A program made the position numbers and the translations under genes. A DNA stretch of 64,000 bases from Athripsodes cinereus (taxonomy: Eukaryota; Arthropoda; Insecta; Trichoptera; Leptoceridae): contig OX388317.1 of assembly GCA_947579605.1 (NCBI GenBank), positions 12,171,384 to 12,235,383 of the forward strand, written 5' to 3'. The notes under the pieces are model-generated. The model saw nothing but the letters and a program-made list of their open reading frames with translations. It searched no databases and had not been told where the DNA came from. Positions within the stretch are counted from its first letter, which is position 1, and each line of letters opens with the position of its first letter. Shown piece by piece: positions 1 through 11,655 of this stretch.

Positions 1-670
1 TTCAATCAAGATTATTAGATATCAAGATTCTTTATACGCAGATGCATATAAAGAAAAGACCAGCATTTTTGTTTCATTTTCGACTTTGAATTATCAATTT
101 GTTTTTCCTTAGCATTTTTTTCATTAAGAAAAACTTAAATTCCATCAAATAAATTAATAATCGTAATATTATTAAAAATACACTACAAAAACACAGTTTT
201 CTATTGAAACACCATACAAAGTTATAAATGTATATTAAACCATCGATATAATTGAACATATTGTTATTACATATATTCATTCATCGACTCACTCATTCGG
301 AAAATACTCACCTAAATTAAACACAGTTATTAATAAAAAAACAAGCATTCTTTTCATTCTTTCAAAACTTTTTAATATCGTCGATTATTCCATGGAACCT
401 TTTTTGTGCAATATTCAAACTTTTATAAGAAATCCAAAAAACATTGTTGGATGACATTTTCTACATGTCTGATTCGTTACGTGGGAGGTGTCATAAAAAT
501 TCTGTAGTGTATTGAATTTCTAGGCATGATTCAAGAAATTTGACAGAATTATTTTTAATGTACATGTGAGTTTAATAATTTATTTATTCATTTATCTGTA
601 GAATGAAATAAACAATTTCAGTTTTAATTTTAGTTTTCATGAAGCACGTAAGAGATGTTTAATTTCTCTC

Positions 671-1079
671 ACGGGCTGTTTTACCACCTCTGGATAAAGT
701 GCCGGATAGCCAATCCAACACAAATCTAACGGATAAAACGAAAAATGCGATTCACGACTCCCTGACAGCGCTATCCTATAGATAAAGTTCTACATAAGTT
801 ATCCGGCGGATAAGTCTTAGATAGTGTTAAACTGTCAAAATTTGTTTACATGTGCGTTGCCTAGATATATTCCTAGGCAACGCACGATATATTCCTACCA
901 ACGTGCATACATTCATGCAACAAACGCATGAAATTACAACGTTGCCACTGCTATCTGGCGGATAACAATCCGTAAGAAATCTGTAGGTGGTGAAACGCTC
1001 GCTTCAGTTTATCTTGTAGATAAATTTATCCTAAGGATAGTTATCTAGAACTTTATCCAGAGGTGGTGAAACAGCCCGT
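671..1079. mobile_element. Non-autonomous TIR element (MITE-like), 409 bp
   Basis: The ends are inverted copies beginning ACGGGCTGTTT and continuing through ACCACCTCTGGATAAAGT: left 671-700, right (reverse complement) 1050-1079, with one obvious mismatch. Interior pieces rich in GGATAA/TTATCC also recur in both orientations. No coding potential. A clear target-site duplication is not visible. A small perfect hairpin lies inside (852-885). Confidence 0.65.
852..897. repeat. Perfect 12-bp hairpin plus direct repeat inside the TIR element
   Basis: Arms GTGCGTTGCCTA (852-863) and its exact complement (874-885) enclose a 10-nt loop. A 12-nt direct repeat GATATATTCCTA occurs at 864-875 and 886-897. 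Confidence 0.8.
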
Positions 1080-2284
1080 TCAGTCTATTTAAGTTTATTT
1101 GATCGACAGATGTGGCTTTACAAAAAGAATTATTAGGTGCCAATATGTAATTTAACAAAAAAATTGGCGCAGAAAAGATTTCATGAAATTATCGACGATA
1201 TGAAATGACTTTACACAACCGATCGTATTTACAATAAGTATACATTCCTTCAATATTTTCGGCAAATCTAAAAGTAAACATAAAAAATAAATATAATGCA
1301 AAAATAGAAGAAAAAAAAAACTCCAGTAAGTTTTTCAATATCTGTATTAGCAATTATTGTAGTAAGTCAGCTAACTTTGACAATTCTGGAAATTTCAAAA
1401 CAATTTAGTAGAATGTAATTCTGTCAAGTAAAATATATTTTCTAAGCTACGCTTTTTTAATCAATAAATATACGAGTAACTGTATAAATAATTTATTATG
1501 TCTTGCAATTTTAAAATTCAACAGAATTGTGTAGATTCAATTCGGTGGCGTTACTCGTATTGTAGAGTTCATTTATTCTCGGCAAAACAAAACAATACAA
1601 AAGAATAACAAAGGAAACATGACATAATAGTTCTTGAGAATAAAGTATATAACATTTATTTATTTACATCTTATTAAAATCACGAATACCTGTTCTTTAT
1701 AGCTTATTTATCTTTAAATAATTGGTTTTCTATTCCATAATATACTATGTAAAATGCTAATCTCGTATGTTTTTTTTTATTGTAGACTAGTTATATTTTT
1801 ACAAAAAGACAATATATTACCAAATACCATAATAACCGAATGCTGTCTATTTTCTGTACCCCCGCTGAATTAGATGTAACTGAAAAGAAAAAAAATGTGA
1901 CATTTGAATAATCAAAACAACACTGTTTATCTATGGTTTATTTTCAAAATAATTCTTTGAAATTCGAACGAATTCATTTCAAAAAACTTAACATTTCTTA
2001 TGAACGATAAATGAACAATGGTTATTTTTTTGTACATATACAAGAAATATTCTTGCCAGTTTAAAATAACTGTCGTAAATTCTGTAAACTTTTATCACAA
2101 TTCGATAACATCAAAGTGTCTTTTACGTGTCAAATCACCTCAAGGATACTGTACAATTCATCAATTCTAAGATATTACATCCACGCCATTATAAATATAT
2201 AAAAATAGAGTCTATGATTTTTGCGGTGGTCAAAACTTACTTAAATACTCAATCTTAAGTGGTCGAATTTGTTGGTAAGCTTCA

Positions 2285-2475
2285 GAAAGCGCACGGATAG
2301 ATATTGGACCAACGATTTGATGAACGCATTTAAGACAGAACCAACTCACTGCAACGATCAGGAGTACCTAAGCTGAAAACACTGTTTTTCAAGAAAAGCC
2401 ATGGCGCCCTTGAGATGGTCACGGATCATTAAACGGTGCCAAATATAAAATTGTTTTTATTATTATTATTTTTGA
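2285..2475 (+). mobile_element. LINE 3' end with (TTA)n tail
   Basis: Carries the last codons of a CR1/Jockey-type reverse transcriptase ORF: a frame reading LKTLFFKKSHGAL just before the 3' UTR, plus a damaged upstream piece with WTNDLMNAFK in another frame. It is followed by gcgcccttgag, ...acggtgcc and a trinucleotide TTATTATTATT tail near 2455-2472. The same C-terminus, 3' UTR words and trinucleotide tail occur at 61763-62023. Confidence 0.6.
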
Positions 2476-2668
2476 CAATGACTATGTACGCGTTTCTGAA
2501 GCCTACAAAGAAACTCCACCTCGTGACGCAATCGCAAAAAACAAAAACTACCATAATCTTGTTGAGAAAAACTCATTAACACGAGGTACTGTGACGATAA
2601 TTTAGAGTAAATTTAGATTTATGAAATCTCCAAATTATTGCTTTGTAATTTAAAAAAATAATATTTAC

Positions 2669-2870
2669 CTCTTCCAATTCTGGGCGGCCCGTCGCTTTCT
2701 CTAAGAGGAAGTTCAGCAACCTCATTGTAGAGGTCTAGTACTCTCGCCAAACATCTTAAGATTGGAGGACCATCCAGATAATGATCTTGGAGAAGAAGTA
2801 AGGACACTGACAGCTCAGCTTTGAAGAGGCCGTCCTCTGCTGATTGGTGTTTCAGGAGTCCTGGGCTTAT
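2669..2870 (-). CDS. beat: beat-family gene, exon encoding end of Ig domain 2 and linker
   Basis: Third recognised exon. A long pyrimidine tract (ttctttcgtcttctccacag) gives the acceptor and AAGAG|gtaaat the donor. It begins in phase 0, fitting the phase-0 end of the exon at 17031-17164, and ends in phase 1 after 67 codons. The product reads ISPGLLKHQSAEDGLFKAEL, then a hydrophobic beta-strand stretch LSVSLLLLQDHYLDGPP, then ILRCLARVLDLYNEVAEL with the second Ig2 cysteine (residue 40 of the exon), and a charged linker LRESDGPPRIGR. This is the usual layout for the second Ig domain of Beat proteins. At least one more coding exon is needed downstream (below 2669); none was recognised in 1-2668. 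A short additional exon between this one and 17031 cannot be excluded. Confidence 0.85.
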
Positions 2871-3017
2871 CTGTGGAGAAGACGAAAGAAATAATAATGA
2901 GTAAAATTTGAATAAAACATGAGTCATTTGAATATATTTTGTTCATAAAGATTTTATACATAAAAATCTTGTATAAAATAAGTGAAAACTATGCATTTCT
3001 TATTCGCGAGTTTAAGT

Positions 3018-3105
3018 ATGTGGTAGCCAACAGACTAACTGTATGAAAGTTGTCTTCTTTGTGCCGAAAAAAGTTTGAATCATTCAGAATGAGTGACATA
3101 CTTAT
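3018..3105 (-). repeat. Old Rep-A remnant
   Basis: Reads gtagccaacagactaactg...gtcttctttgtgcc...attcagaatgagtg, a diverged version of the central part of the Rep-A repeat seen at 38413-38599. Confidence 0.45.
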
Positions 3106-3939
3106 ATGCTTAGATTAAGGTAATAATTGTTTTCACTGTGTCGGTGTTTAGGTAGTAGAATTCCATAACGAAATTTAAAAAATAAATAATTTCCTCTATC
3201 TCAAGAGGGGCGTCTTTTGTCAATCTCGAAATGGATTGACAATGTTTTAACAAGACGAAAGACGTCTCTCTCGAGAATAAATCACAAAGTGGAAGATAAC
3301 GTTTGTTTTTCCGTTTCGTGGTAGGTAATTGTCATATTTGTGATCTTTGACGGAAAAACTGCCCTATACAGTACATCCAAAAACTAGCAGAAAAGGGCGA
3401 TAGATCCGTTCTTTGCCGATTACTTCTCGGATAACAGAAACTTTAATTTAACCATTTCGTTCTAGATAGTTACTAACTTACATGCTAATGTCTCGTCTTA
3501 ACACAACATGTACTGTGTCTAATATATCAAATTATGTAGTCGCGAAAACATTATTGACAGTAATATAATAATAATGTTCTTATAAATGTACAACAGAAGA
3601 GTTGCTCTTATAAAACACAGCATAACATACATAGTGAGAACGATAACACTAATAAACCTACTTAATATTGTATCAGAATAGACGTATGATGAATTCATAT
3701 CACGTATCTCCCTGCGGGTCAGAATTCTACCACTTCTACAATCTACATGCTACAAGAAAATACCAGACATAGATAAAACAAATAGTACAACTTTGAGTTA
3801 CAAGCAGTATCTGAAATACAAGTATTTGTTGTAAACATTTTTTTTAAATATACACTGCCTGCAAAAAAACGTTTTTTGAGTTATATGGTGAATTAAAGGA
3901 GATCCACTGACTGTCCAGGTATCGCAGAAGTATAGGACT

Positions 3940-4085
3940 TTCATTTATCCGATTCTACACTTGAAAACATTTTGTCCACACCGGAGGCATCATAGTGGAA
4001 AACCTGAAGGTGAAGGTAGATAGAAGAGAAGATGGATAGGTCTTATCAGACGAAAACTCGTGAGATGAAGTGACTGGTGAATTAA
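3940..4085 (+). mobile_element. Possible LINE C-terminal remnant
   Basis: A degenerate reading gives HTGGIIVENLKVKVDRRE followed by RRRWIGLIRRKL-like residues in a shifted frame, resembling the GRP..RWID block near the C-terminus of RTE-like LINE proteins. No tail was identified, so confidence is low. Confidence 0.25.
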
Positions 4086-5029
4086 TTTAGATGAATTGCA
4101 ATAGGCATTAAGTATATTAGTCACGATTCTCAGAAATAAGAAAACAACTTAAAGGAAAAAAAGAGCACGTCAGTTTAAAGGATATAGGAACTTACTTTCT
4201 TAAAAAAATTCTCAAAACTTGGGGCACAACATATATAAGACACCCCAAGATTAGAGGTGTTTAAAGTATAAAAAAATTACAAAGGGAGAAGCCTGTGGAT
4301 TTACTTTATTTAAATAAAAGGTACCTTCAATAGGCTTTCGAGCTTCGTATGGAAGCTGGTCAAAGCAATGTTTTTGAAAAATTATTTTACCGAATGATTC
4401 TCTTACTGCCCAAATTTTTTTTTGTCTAGGTTCTTTGCAATATGACTTGTTATTTCTGTTAGCCTGATACATGATATTATACGTGCTATATTTTTTTCCA
4501 CTCACTATACTTATTCAGCTCTCTTCGCCTTCCTATCACTTCATCAACCAATCAACAGACACCATACAGTGTTATCTTGAGCACTTTTAGATGTATCTAC
4601 CTAACAATATGTATATCAAGTGGTAGGTGAATAATTTACAAACAGAAACCTCGATTGGAGAACCATGTCTACACAATGCAATATTGTGAAGAATCTAATC
4701 GGAAGAAGTGAGAAAGGTGTCCCAACGCTTACGAATTGGCTCAAAGCTGGCTTAAGTGATCACTTTCTCGGTGTCCATGGACAACGTTCACCAATTCCAC
4801 CATTCTCACTGTCACGATGTAAGGTCCACCAATCGAGAGACGCTTTATGCAAACCTTAGAAGCAACCATCTTTTTGGGATCTCATTTTTCAGATCTCAAA
4901 TAGATCGCGATCTCCCGTCTAAATGGCGCCAGAACAATTAAGTTTAATACTTTATCGGCTGCTAGTTCGACCAGTCATCAACAAATGTTTAGAATGTCAT
5001 TTGTCATCTGCACCCAAATCCGGTTAAAC

Positions 5030-5138
5030 AATAATAAATTAGTGAATAATTTGTGAATAATAGTGAATAACTTTGGTTATTATTAAATAATAAATTAGTG
5101 AATAATTAGTGAATAATAGTGAATAACTTTGGTTGGTT
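5030..5138. repeat. Tandem duplication, 56-bp period
   Basis: The segment starting AATAATAAATTAGTGAATAA at 5030 is repeated from 5086, both ending in ...gtgaataactttggtt, with very few differences. AT-rich; probably slippage or unequal exchange. Confidence 0.7.
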
Positions 5139-5139
5139 G

Positions 5140-5234
5140 GTTGGTAGAAATTGCCTAAAGGCAATAAACCCGCCATTTGTGTTATATTGTTTATTTCACA
5201 ATAAAGATTATTTTATTTTATTTTTTATTTTTTA
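5140..5234 (+). mobile_element. CR1-like LINE 3' tail
   Basis: The stretch tagaaattgcctaaaggcaa...cccgcc...cacaataaag followed by a (TTTTA)n-type tail resembles the very 3' end of lepidopteran CR1-like LINEs. No RT coding sequence remains. Assignment rests on recalled family character rather than on a match. Confidence 0.4.
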
Positions 5235-6891
5235 ATAATTTACACTCTCTTATATTTACCTGAAAATGACTTTCATTACCCAGTTAGGAACTAATTGAGG
5301 TTCCTCGAATATTTGCCCTTGTTGTTAGTATTCCAGTTTATGAAGGCAAAAGTTAGTGTCAATCTTGGCTTTTCTTATTTCTATATAATTTTGAAAAAAA
5401 TATTTCATGCTGATTAAGATTAAGTTTTTCATATTATCAAATAACATTATAGATAATTCTCATTCATAAATTTTTCATTATAAACTAATTTTCGTTTCAT
5501 TATGAATATCTTAGGCAATCCAAGATTAAATATTGTGTCAATCAAATAGTTTTTTTGATAATCAATTGAATACACATTTTGTTTCAGACGTTTTATGAAT
5601 TTCAGCATAAGATATGATTCATCGACATCAATAGAATTTTTCTTAGAATCAATATAAGGTTTTGCTTTTAATATATTAATTTGTTCATTAAGTATCTATA
5701 GTTCCAAAAGGTTTTAATAGCATTCTCTAATACGAGCATATAACGTGAATATAATATTATTAACATCAGTGTTTGAAGGCTTCTTATTTATCGATAACAG
5801 ATGTAGGTACATAGTAGATATTTCTGTATTTATTAGCAATAGAATACTAATTTCATGGAAGAAAGAATCTGATCTTAAGAGTGTATTTGATATATTATTA
5901 TTGAGTTTAAGAAGAATAAAAAGAGGCTGTGAAAAGATATATAAGTAACATAACAAATTAAGTTATTCGTACGTGCTTGCGTATAGCGATTTGTCCCAAT
6001 TATTATTACTACACTAGCTTTTGAACCCATCAAATCTCATAAAACTCCGATTTGACAGAATAAAACTCTGAGCAGCAATCACGAATTTCACATTTCACTT
6101 TTTCGAATGAATTTTGAAATTAGATTATAAAATATATACAAATAAATACACTGTAAATTTTCAATTAATTATTTTATTAAAATTAAAAGCTTTTCAGACG
6201 TACGTCTGTCTTCAGTAATAATTAACTTGCAACAGTTTTCAAGTCGCAACTTCAAATAATTCAAAGTATCGAATATTTCTAACAAATCGTGCATCACTTT
6301 TTTCATTCGTACTTTCAAGTGTAAAACATCGTGTTATTTGAAGTTTCAAAGTAACATATTACTCAAACAAGTGAAAAGAAAACTCTTGGAGATATTTTCT
6401 ACAAGTAGACTTACCTACTACATGACGTAATAATCCTCTCAGTAATAAAACATTCAGGATGAGTGGTAGAGATATCTCATCGCTGAATTGAAGATATCAA
6501 TTAATTCATTCATTCCATTTCGGCGTTCTTATGAACAGGGTAGCTATAGTGATCAAATTGTGTTCAATAAACATATAATCGAACCTCTACATACAAATTA
6601 AAGTAAAAACTCGTACATTTAGGATAATTGAGGATGGTAGAGAATGTGTAAAGTTTTTTTTTTATTTTATAATATTTTTCCTAAAGTAGAGAACTCAATA
6701 AAAGAAAAATATCACAAACTTTAGAAACGAAATGAAAGCCGTCCTTTTCTAATCACCAATGCCCTGATGAGAACCAAAATACCATAGAACGATACCAAAG
6801 AAACATATGTCATTAAACATCATCATGCTCATAATTATAAACAAACGGACATATGTACATTAAAAAAATAAAAGAGATGTTTATAAGAAGA

Positions 6892-7213
6892 CTAGCTAAC
6901 TCGGCAAACGTTATTTTGCCATAGACATTATTTCTAGATTTACTAATATCGCTATTAAAAAATAGGAATGATGGTAGAAGGGTGAAAATTTAGGGCTGTA
7001 TGTATTTTTTGATGCCTCACCATAAAAAATAAAAAAAATTGTCTAAAAATAAAAAAGGGCAGCACCTACCATAACATTTAGGGATATGGAAAATAGATTT
7101 TGGCCGATTCTCTGATCTACCCGATAAGCACACAAAATTTCATCAAAATCGGTCCAGCCGTTTCGGAGGAGTATAATAACAAACAAGGCGATACGAGAAT
7201 TTTATATATTAGA
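6892..7213 (-). mobile_element. Short non-autonomous Helitron, 322 bp
   Basis: Read on the minus strand it starts TCTAATATATAAAATTCTCG directly after an A (complement of 7214) and ends in CTAG (6895-6892) directly before a T (complement of 6891), the A|T insertion typical of Helitrons. A hairpin with stem GGCAAA/TTTGCC (about 6903-6921) lies a few bases before the CTAG end. The 5' part contains the phrase ccgaaacggctggaccgatt, common in lepidopteran Helitrons. No Rep/helicase coding sequence. It belongs to a family with a second 5' end at 35376. Confidence 0.8.
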
Positions 7214-7684
7214 TTTGATCCGTCCATTCCCGACCTACCTCGTAGGTACAATATAATATTATTAGCTTTCTTCTATCTATCCACACCAAGCAAAGCAGCA
7301 AAAGGCAATCCTTGGGGAGAAATATTATTATTATTATTATTATTAAATATGATAGATAGTGTGGTGGGCTTATTATTGAGTAATAAACCATATTCCGGTC
7401 ACATTTATTAGAATCGGCAATGGGAATTTATTGAAAACAATTCGCTGAAAATACGAAGATAAAATAAAAACTGCTTCAGCGAATGTTTTGTATTTTGAAG
7501 TATTCACGAAAAAGAATAATGAAAAATGAAAATTAATCAAAAAAATTATAATTAAAATATCAATATAGCATTTATGTATTCGCCTACAATTCTGTAATAT
7601 AATTTGCCTTCCCTCAAGTAAATAAAATTTAATCAAAACATTGCAATAAAGGAATTCTCATAAATTTCCTCAGGATGTTTCAAT

Positions 7685-7918
7685 ATTGGTCTCCCACTCT
7701 TCTGCGTAAGTTTTCGAGTGTCCTGTAAAAGGCAGGTGTTCGAAAATAATAGGACATTTTACATCTTAAATTCAGCGATGAGGCTTGCCACCCATCCTGA
7801 ATGTCCTGATTTTATGTTGGCACGAAGAGGACAGTTTGCATGTTTGTTACATGCGGCTGATCTGCTGGCTACCCCACTTGTGGGATATGCCGTGATGGTA
7901 TAGTAGTAGTAGTAGTAG
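7685..7918 (+). mobile_element. Rep-A full-length copy with (TAG)n tail
   Basis: A ~230-bp interspersed repeat. It starts attggtct-cccactctt, runs through ttttcgagtgtcctgtaaaa, ggcaggtgttcgaaaa and gctaccccacttgtggga, and ends ccgtgatggta followed by TAG repeated six times (7901-7918). A 3' simple-repeat tail suggests SINE-like retroposition. Its last ~43 bp match the 3' end of an RTE-like LINE (see 12672-12745 and 62408-62700). It is partly open in one frame, but that is not evidence of a gene. Confidence 0.75.
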
Positions 7919-10054
7919 ATGTTTCAATAACATTAGGCCTCGTGTAATCCAGTCAATGTAGAACAATTTTTTTATTCATAAGTGGGCTCAAGTTAACCTC
8001 ATGCGAAATTCACTCGAAATTTATACGCCCTGTCTGTTAATTCTTATCCAAATATAAAATGGAGCATGTGAATAATGATCTTAAAATTGCCATAACACCT
8101 ATATGGCTAGCATGTTTCAGATCAGGCTTTGTCACTTAACCAATTTCCAATAAGCGGACAATTTTCCATACAGAGTAGTAGTCGTCATATAATCGAGATG
8201 GAAGCATAACTTGTTTTAAAAAATATATTGGAAATATTTGAATGCAATAGGCTGGGGATCGGAGAACATGTAAAGTAATGGAAAAGTTGCTGAGAAGAAG
8301 AAGTCGTAGAAATTTTTCAGCAAACGGTCTTTCAACAATATGTTATGTGGCGGTAAACTGTTTATTCGGTGAATTGACACATCAATAAGCTTTTCTAGTT
8401 TCATCATCACGATGTGGTTGAGTAGTTGTACATGACATTCTAAGTAATGAAAGAATATAATAACATTGTCTGAGAATGATGTACCTAAAATGTATATATG
8501 TGACTTGTATATTATACAAGGTAAGTGTGAGCTTTCCATACAAAATTAGATATCCTAACTAGTTCATACAAAACACTCTACAATAATAATTATAACAAAA
8601 AACTACGAAAGGCCTTAACGAATCTGTCTGGATTTGTTGATTGCTCCTATGGAGTTGATAATGGTGGTTTTGCAAGGCGTGCTATTTAAAATAAAATAAA
8701 TGAAATTGAACTCTACTTTAATACACTACTATATTCCACTAATAGGGTAGCCAGCGTACTAACCGCCTATACTGCCATACAAAAAATTTGTGATCGTAAA
8801 TAAACAACATAAATCATAAAAATAAAAATGCAACAAAGCTCGACAAAGAATAAACGTAATTGATCATACAAAATGAAAGTAGTAAAAACAACAATATTAT
8901 TTTCATTGTTTGACTGAATCATTCGTTTATCTTGCGATTGATTATTATTAAAAAGCTACCTAATATACAATAGACGATATAAAACATACTAACTTATCAA
9001 GTATACTAGATATTCTGTTTGTGACATTGTTTGTGAAGACCTTTTAATAATGTGTTATAATAGTTAATCGTAGAGAAACAAGGAGATACATAGGTAATTA
9101 TTATTATATGAAATCTCGACAGGTAGATACATAGTAAAGAACTTTAAATCATTATGTTTTTGATAGATCTGTCTGAGTCGGGTAAAACTTTCAAGGCGTT
9201 TAAATATTTAATCATCGTGTGATGAGGGTCACATGTCATTCAGATAATATGTACCTAAATTTATTATTAATTATAGAGAGAAAATGTCGGACCTAAGTTC
9301 AAACAAATTAAACAAAATTCTTTCCCATGCTCCATATACACGTGACTCTGAAAATAAACGTACATCTACTAGCAATACATACAATAAACTTTAATATGCT
9401 TAATACAAGTATTTATGTTATCGAGAAGATAACGAGTGTACCTTCATTTTTCCTAACTGTTATATCTATAACATCACGTCATATCCATCAAATTGGGTAG
9501 ACAATAGACTAATATTGCAAGTAACAAAACATGCAGATGACTTCACTTTTACTGTATGAAAAAGGTTAGATATTAATGAGGGTAGATTTTAGGTCTTTCT
9601 GCTGATGAATAAAAGAACAGATAAATAAAATAAAGGAAGTCGTACTCTTAATATATTTTACGTCACAGAAATTTATGCATTATTATCAGTATGTTCTTAA
9701 GTTTATATTTTCCTTTGAATATATGTACTTAAGATGTGGAACGTACTCTGTAGACATTAAGTACTCTGCCAAAATTATCTTCTAATTCAATGTCTTGAAT
9801 GTTTCAGGAATGGTAGTTTCTATGTCATTCTCACTCTTTGTGTAAAACCTTTTGAGAAAGAGAGAATTCATAAATCGCTGAAAGGGTTCTTCCTTGTAAA
9901 TTCACATTACACTAAGACGCCAAGATATGGTTCAAGCAAGCAATAAATTATAATTTCAGCGACCGGCAAACTGGTGTTATACCTATCTAAGATTTCTAAA
10001 TGTGATTTCAGATGTTAGATTTTTTTGGTTAAGCTCCTGGAACTGAAAAGATCT

Positions 10055-10155
10055 CTCACTCTTTTATGCAAGTTTTTAAACATCATTTAGCATCCTGAAT
10101 TCCGCGATGAGGTATGCCAACTATTCTGAATGCCTCATTATCACAACGGAGAAAA
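10055..10155 (+). repeat. Diverged Rep-A fragment
   Basis: Contains ctcactcttttatgcaagtt, a gap, then cctgaattccgcgatgaggt and tattctgaatgcctcatt, matching the 5' and central parts of Rep-A with many substitutions. Confidence 0.55.
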
Positions 10156-10294
10156 CTGACAATATTTTAATTGTTATATAATATATGATAGCTACTACGA
10201 TATTCCTTGAGGCTATATGCAAATTATCCTGTCTATTTATTGACATTCAGAACGTGTGTATATAATAAAAACGTACTTACTATACTATATTATA

Positions 10295-10480
10295 TCATCA
10301 CAGCATATTATGTCAACGTTCCAGCTGAATCAAGTTAACATGCACAATGTTTTCAATTTGTCAACAAAAAATTAAGGCATTCAGGATGGGTGGCAAACTT
10401 CATTGATGAATTAACTTGTTAAATGTCTTTATTTTTTCGAATGAACCTTTTACAAACAGAAATAAGTGGAAGACCAATAT
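10295..10480 (-). repeat. Diverged Rep-A copy
   Basis: Starts atcacagcatattatgtc. After a diverged or inserted segment it continues ggcattcaggatgggtggca and ttattttttcgaatgaacc, ending ...agtggaagaccaat: minus-oriented Rep-A with its 5' end at about 10480. Confidence 0.55.
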
Positions 10481-10621
10481 AAAAACCAATTGAAAAGATT
10501 AATATGTACAACAATCTATATTTATTTATTATATTCTCTATGCATTCCATTACTTTTTGTGTATTCTACATGTTGAATGAATTAAAATCATACACTTTTA
10601 ATACACACTTTTTACTTTACT

Positions 10622-10739
10622 ATTGTAGACAATATTGTTTCGTCTCTTAATGAGACATTTTCAAAGCTATTTTAATCAATATTATTTTCAATAGAATTGA
10701 AAATATCTCATTAAGAAACGAAACAATATTGTCTACAAT
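10622..10739. repeat. Foldback hairpin, 42-bp arms
   Basis: Left arm 10622-10663 and right arm 10698-10739 are complementary with only two mismatches (both C/T) around a 34-nt loop. Each arm begins ATTGTAGACAATATTGTTTC. A closely related word, GTAGACAATTTGTTTC, lies in the larger foldback at 49721-49877. Confidence 0.85.
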
Positions 10740-11425
10740 AATAAAATTAAAAAAAATGTATTAAAAAGTTTAAGTTATGAATTCATCAAATTTATTAGTT
10801 TTTCTTTCAAGAAAATTCGCAATATACGTTTTTACGTTACAGTTGAAACTAATAATGAGTTTATTATTCGTATAATTTTATTCGCTAGGTATAACTATTT
10901 AATGAAATAATAATTAATAATAGTGAATCAAATATTTTGAATTTTGTAAAATCAGCTTATGAATACATATTTAATAGCTCGACAGGGCTGAAACCTAATT
11001 ATAACGTACCTATATATTATGTATGATTGTAACATACATTGATATGAATAACTAGATGAAACGTGTTGAACGAAATTGGTTATTGTTAAGTTTCATCTCA
11101 ATTTGAAATGAGAAATGTGACAAGACAGGTAATGGAGGTAAACAAAATAAACATGGATTAACTCAAGCAGTCTATCAACCGCTTATGAGAACAAATCATG
11201 CGTTTTTTGGTTTCATCGAAGATTTTACTCTCGCCCAAATTGATCCATGTGATACGAAAATAGCTCTATTTCAAATAAAAACTGAGTGGAATACCAAGAA
11301 AGTTGAAGACTGTGATGCAATAAAATTAAATATGGCAATTGTTTACTTCAAAATGAAAAAAAAAAAAAAAATTTTCTTTTGTGCCCTAGTTTGTGGCAAG
11401 CAAACTGCGAGCTAATTAAGTTACG

Positions 11426-11541
11426 AGCTGGTTTGGAGCGGCCAGAGGTCCTGGAAGCAGCGTTGGACAGGGATCTCTGGAGGACGTACCAAGGCGCAAT
11501 GGGCCCCCGACCCAACTAGGACAAGGGATGTATGTATGTAT
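11426..11541 (+). mobile_element. LINE 3' end, (ATGT)n tail
   Basis: The terminal codons of a LINE ORF read GLERPEVLEAALDRDLWRTY, then QGAMGPRPN and stop, followed by gacaaggg and an ATGTATGT tail. The same C-terminus and tail occur in the copy at 38039-38219 (VLEAAVD...WRRYLEAMGPRLN). 5'-truncated; no domain beyond the last ~30 codons. Confidence 0.65.
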
Positions 11542-11542
11542 A

Positions 11543-11655
11543 TTTTTTTTATTGCACAAAATATATACATCAAAATATATAAATCAACATGATATGGAAT
11601 CAATAATAAATTGCAATGGACGAGTTTGCCGCAGAAGTGCGATATATCAGTTTTG
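11543..11655 (-). mobile_element. CR1-like LINE 3' tail (family F1)
   Basis: Minus-strand reading: tatcgcacttctgcggcaaa, ctcgtccattgc, then AT-rich 3' UTR ending ttttgtgcaataaa and an A-rich tail. It matches the 3' UTR of the F1 copies at 23200-23636, 31980-32113, 45262-45383 and 62258-62402. It abuts the plus-oriented LINE tail at 11426-11541. Confidence 0.6.

Larger units (their letters stand above)
1..2668 (-). other. downstream intron of the beat gene
   Basis: Begins at the phase-1 donor of the exon at 2669-2870, so it must be intron, at least proximally. It contains one TIR element (671-1079) and one LINE 3' end (about 2285-2475). No following exon with a Beat C-terminus was recognised. 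1-670 and 1080-2284 are AT-rich with nothing identifiable. Confidence 0.6.

Noticed and set aside
74..280. 68-codon minus-strand frame that could be a final beat exon
   Set aside because: Low-complexity, Asn/Ile/Tyr-rich, no Beat-like residues, no splice acceptor in the right phase that I could support.
7255..7345. Coding-like phrase ending in (ATT)n, possible further LINE end
   Set aside because: STPSKAAKGNPWGE is not a motif I can tie to a family and no second copy exists in the window.
8216..8539. 107-codon minus-strand ORF
   Set aside because: No recognisable domain; composition is that of translated AT-rich intron.
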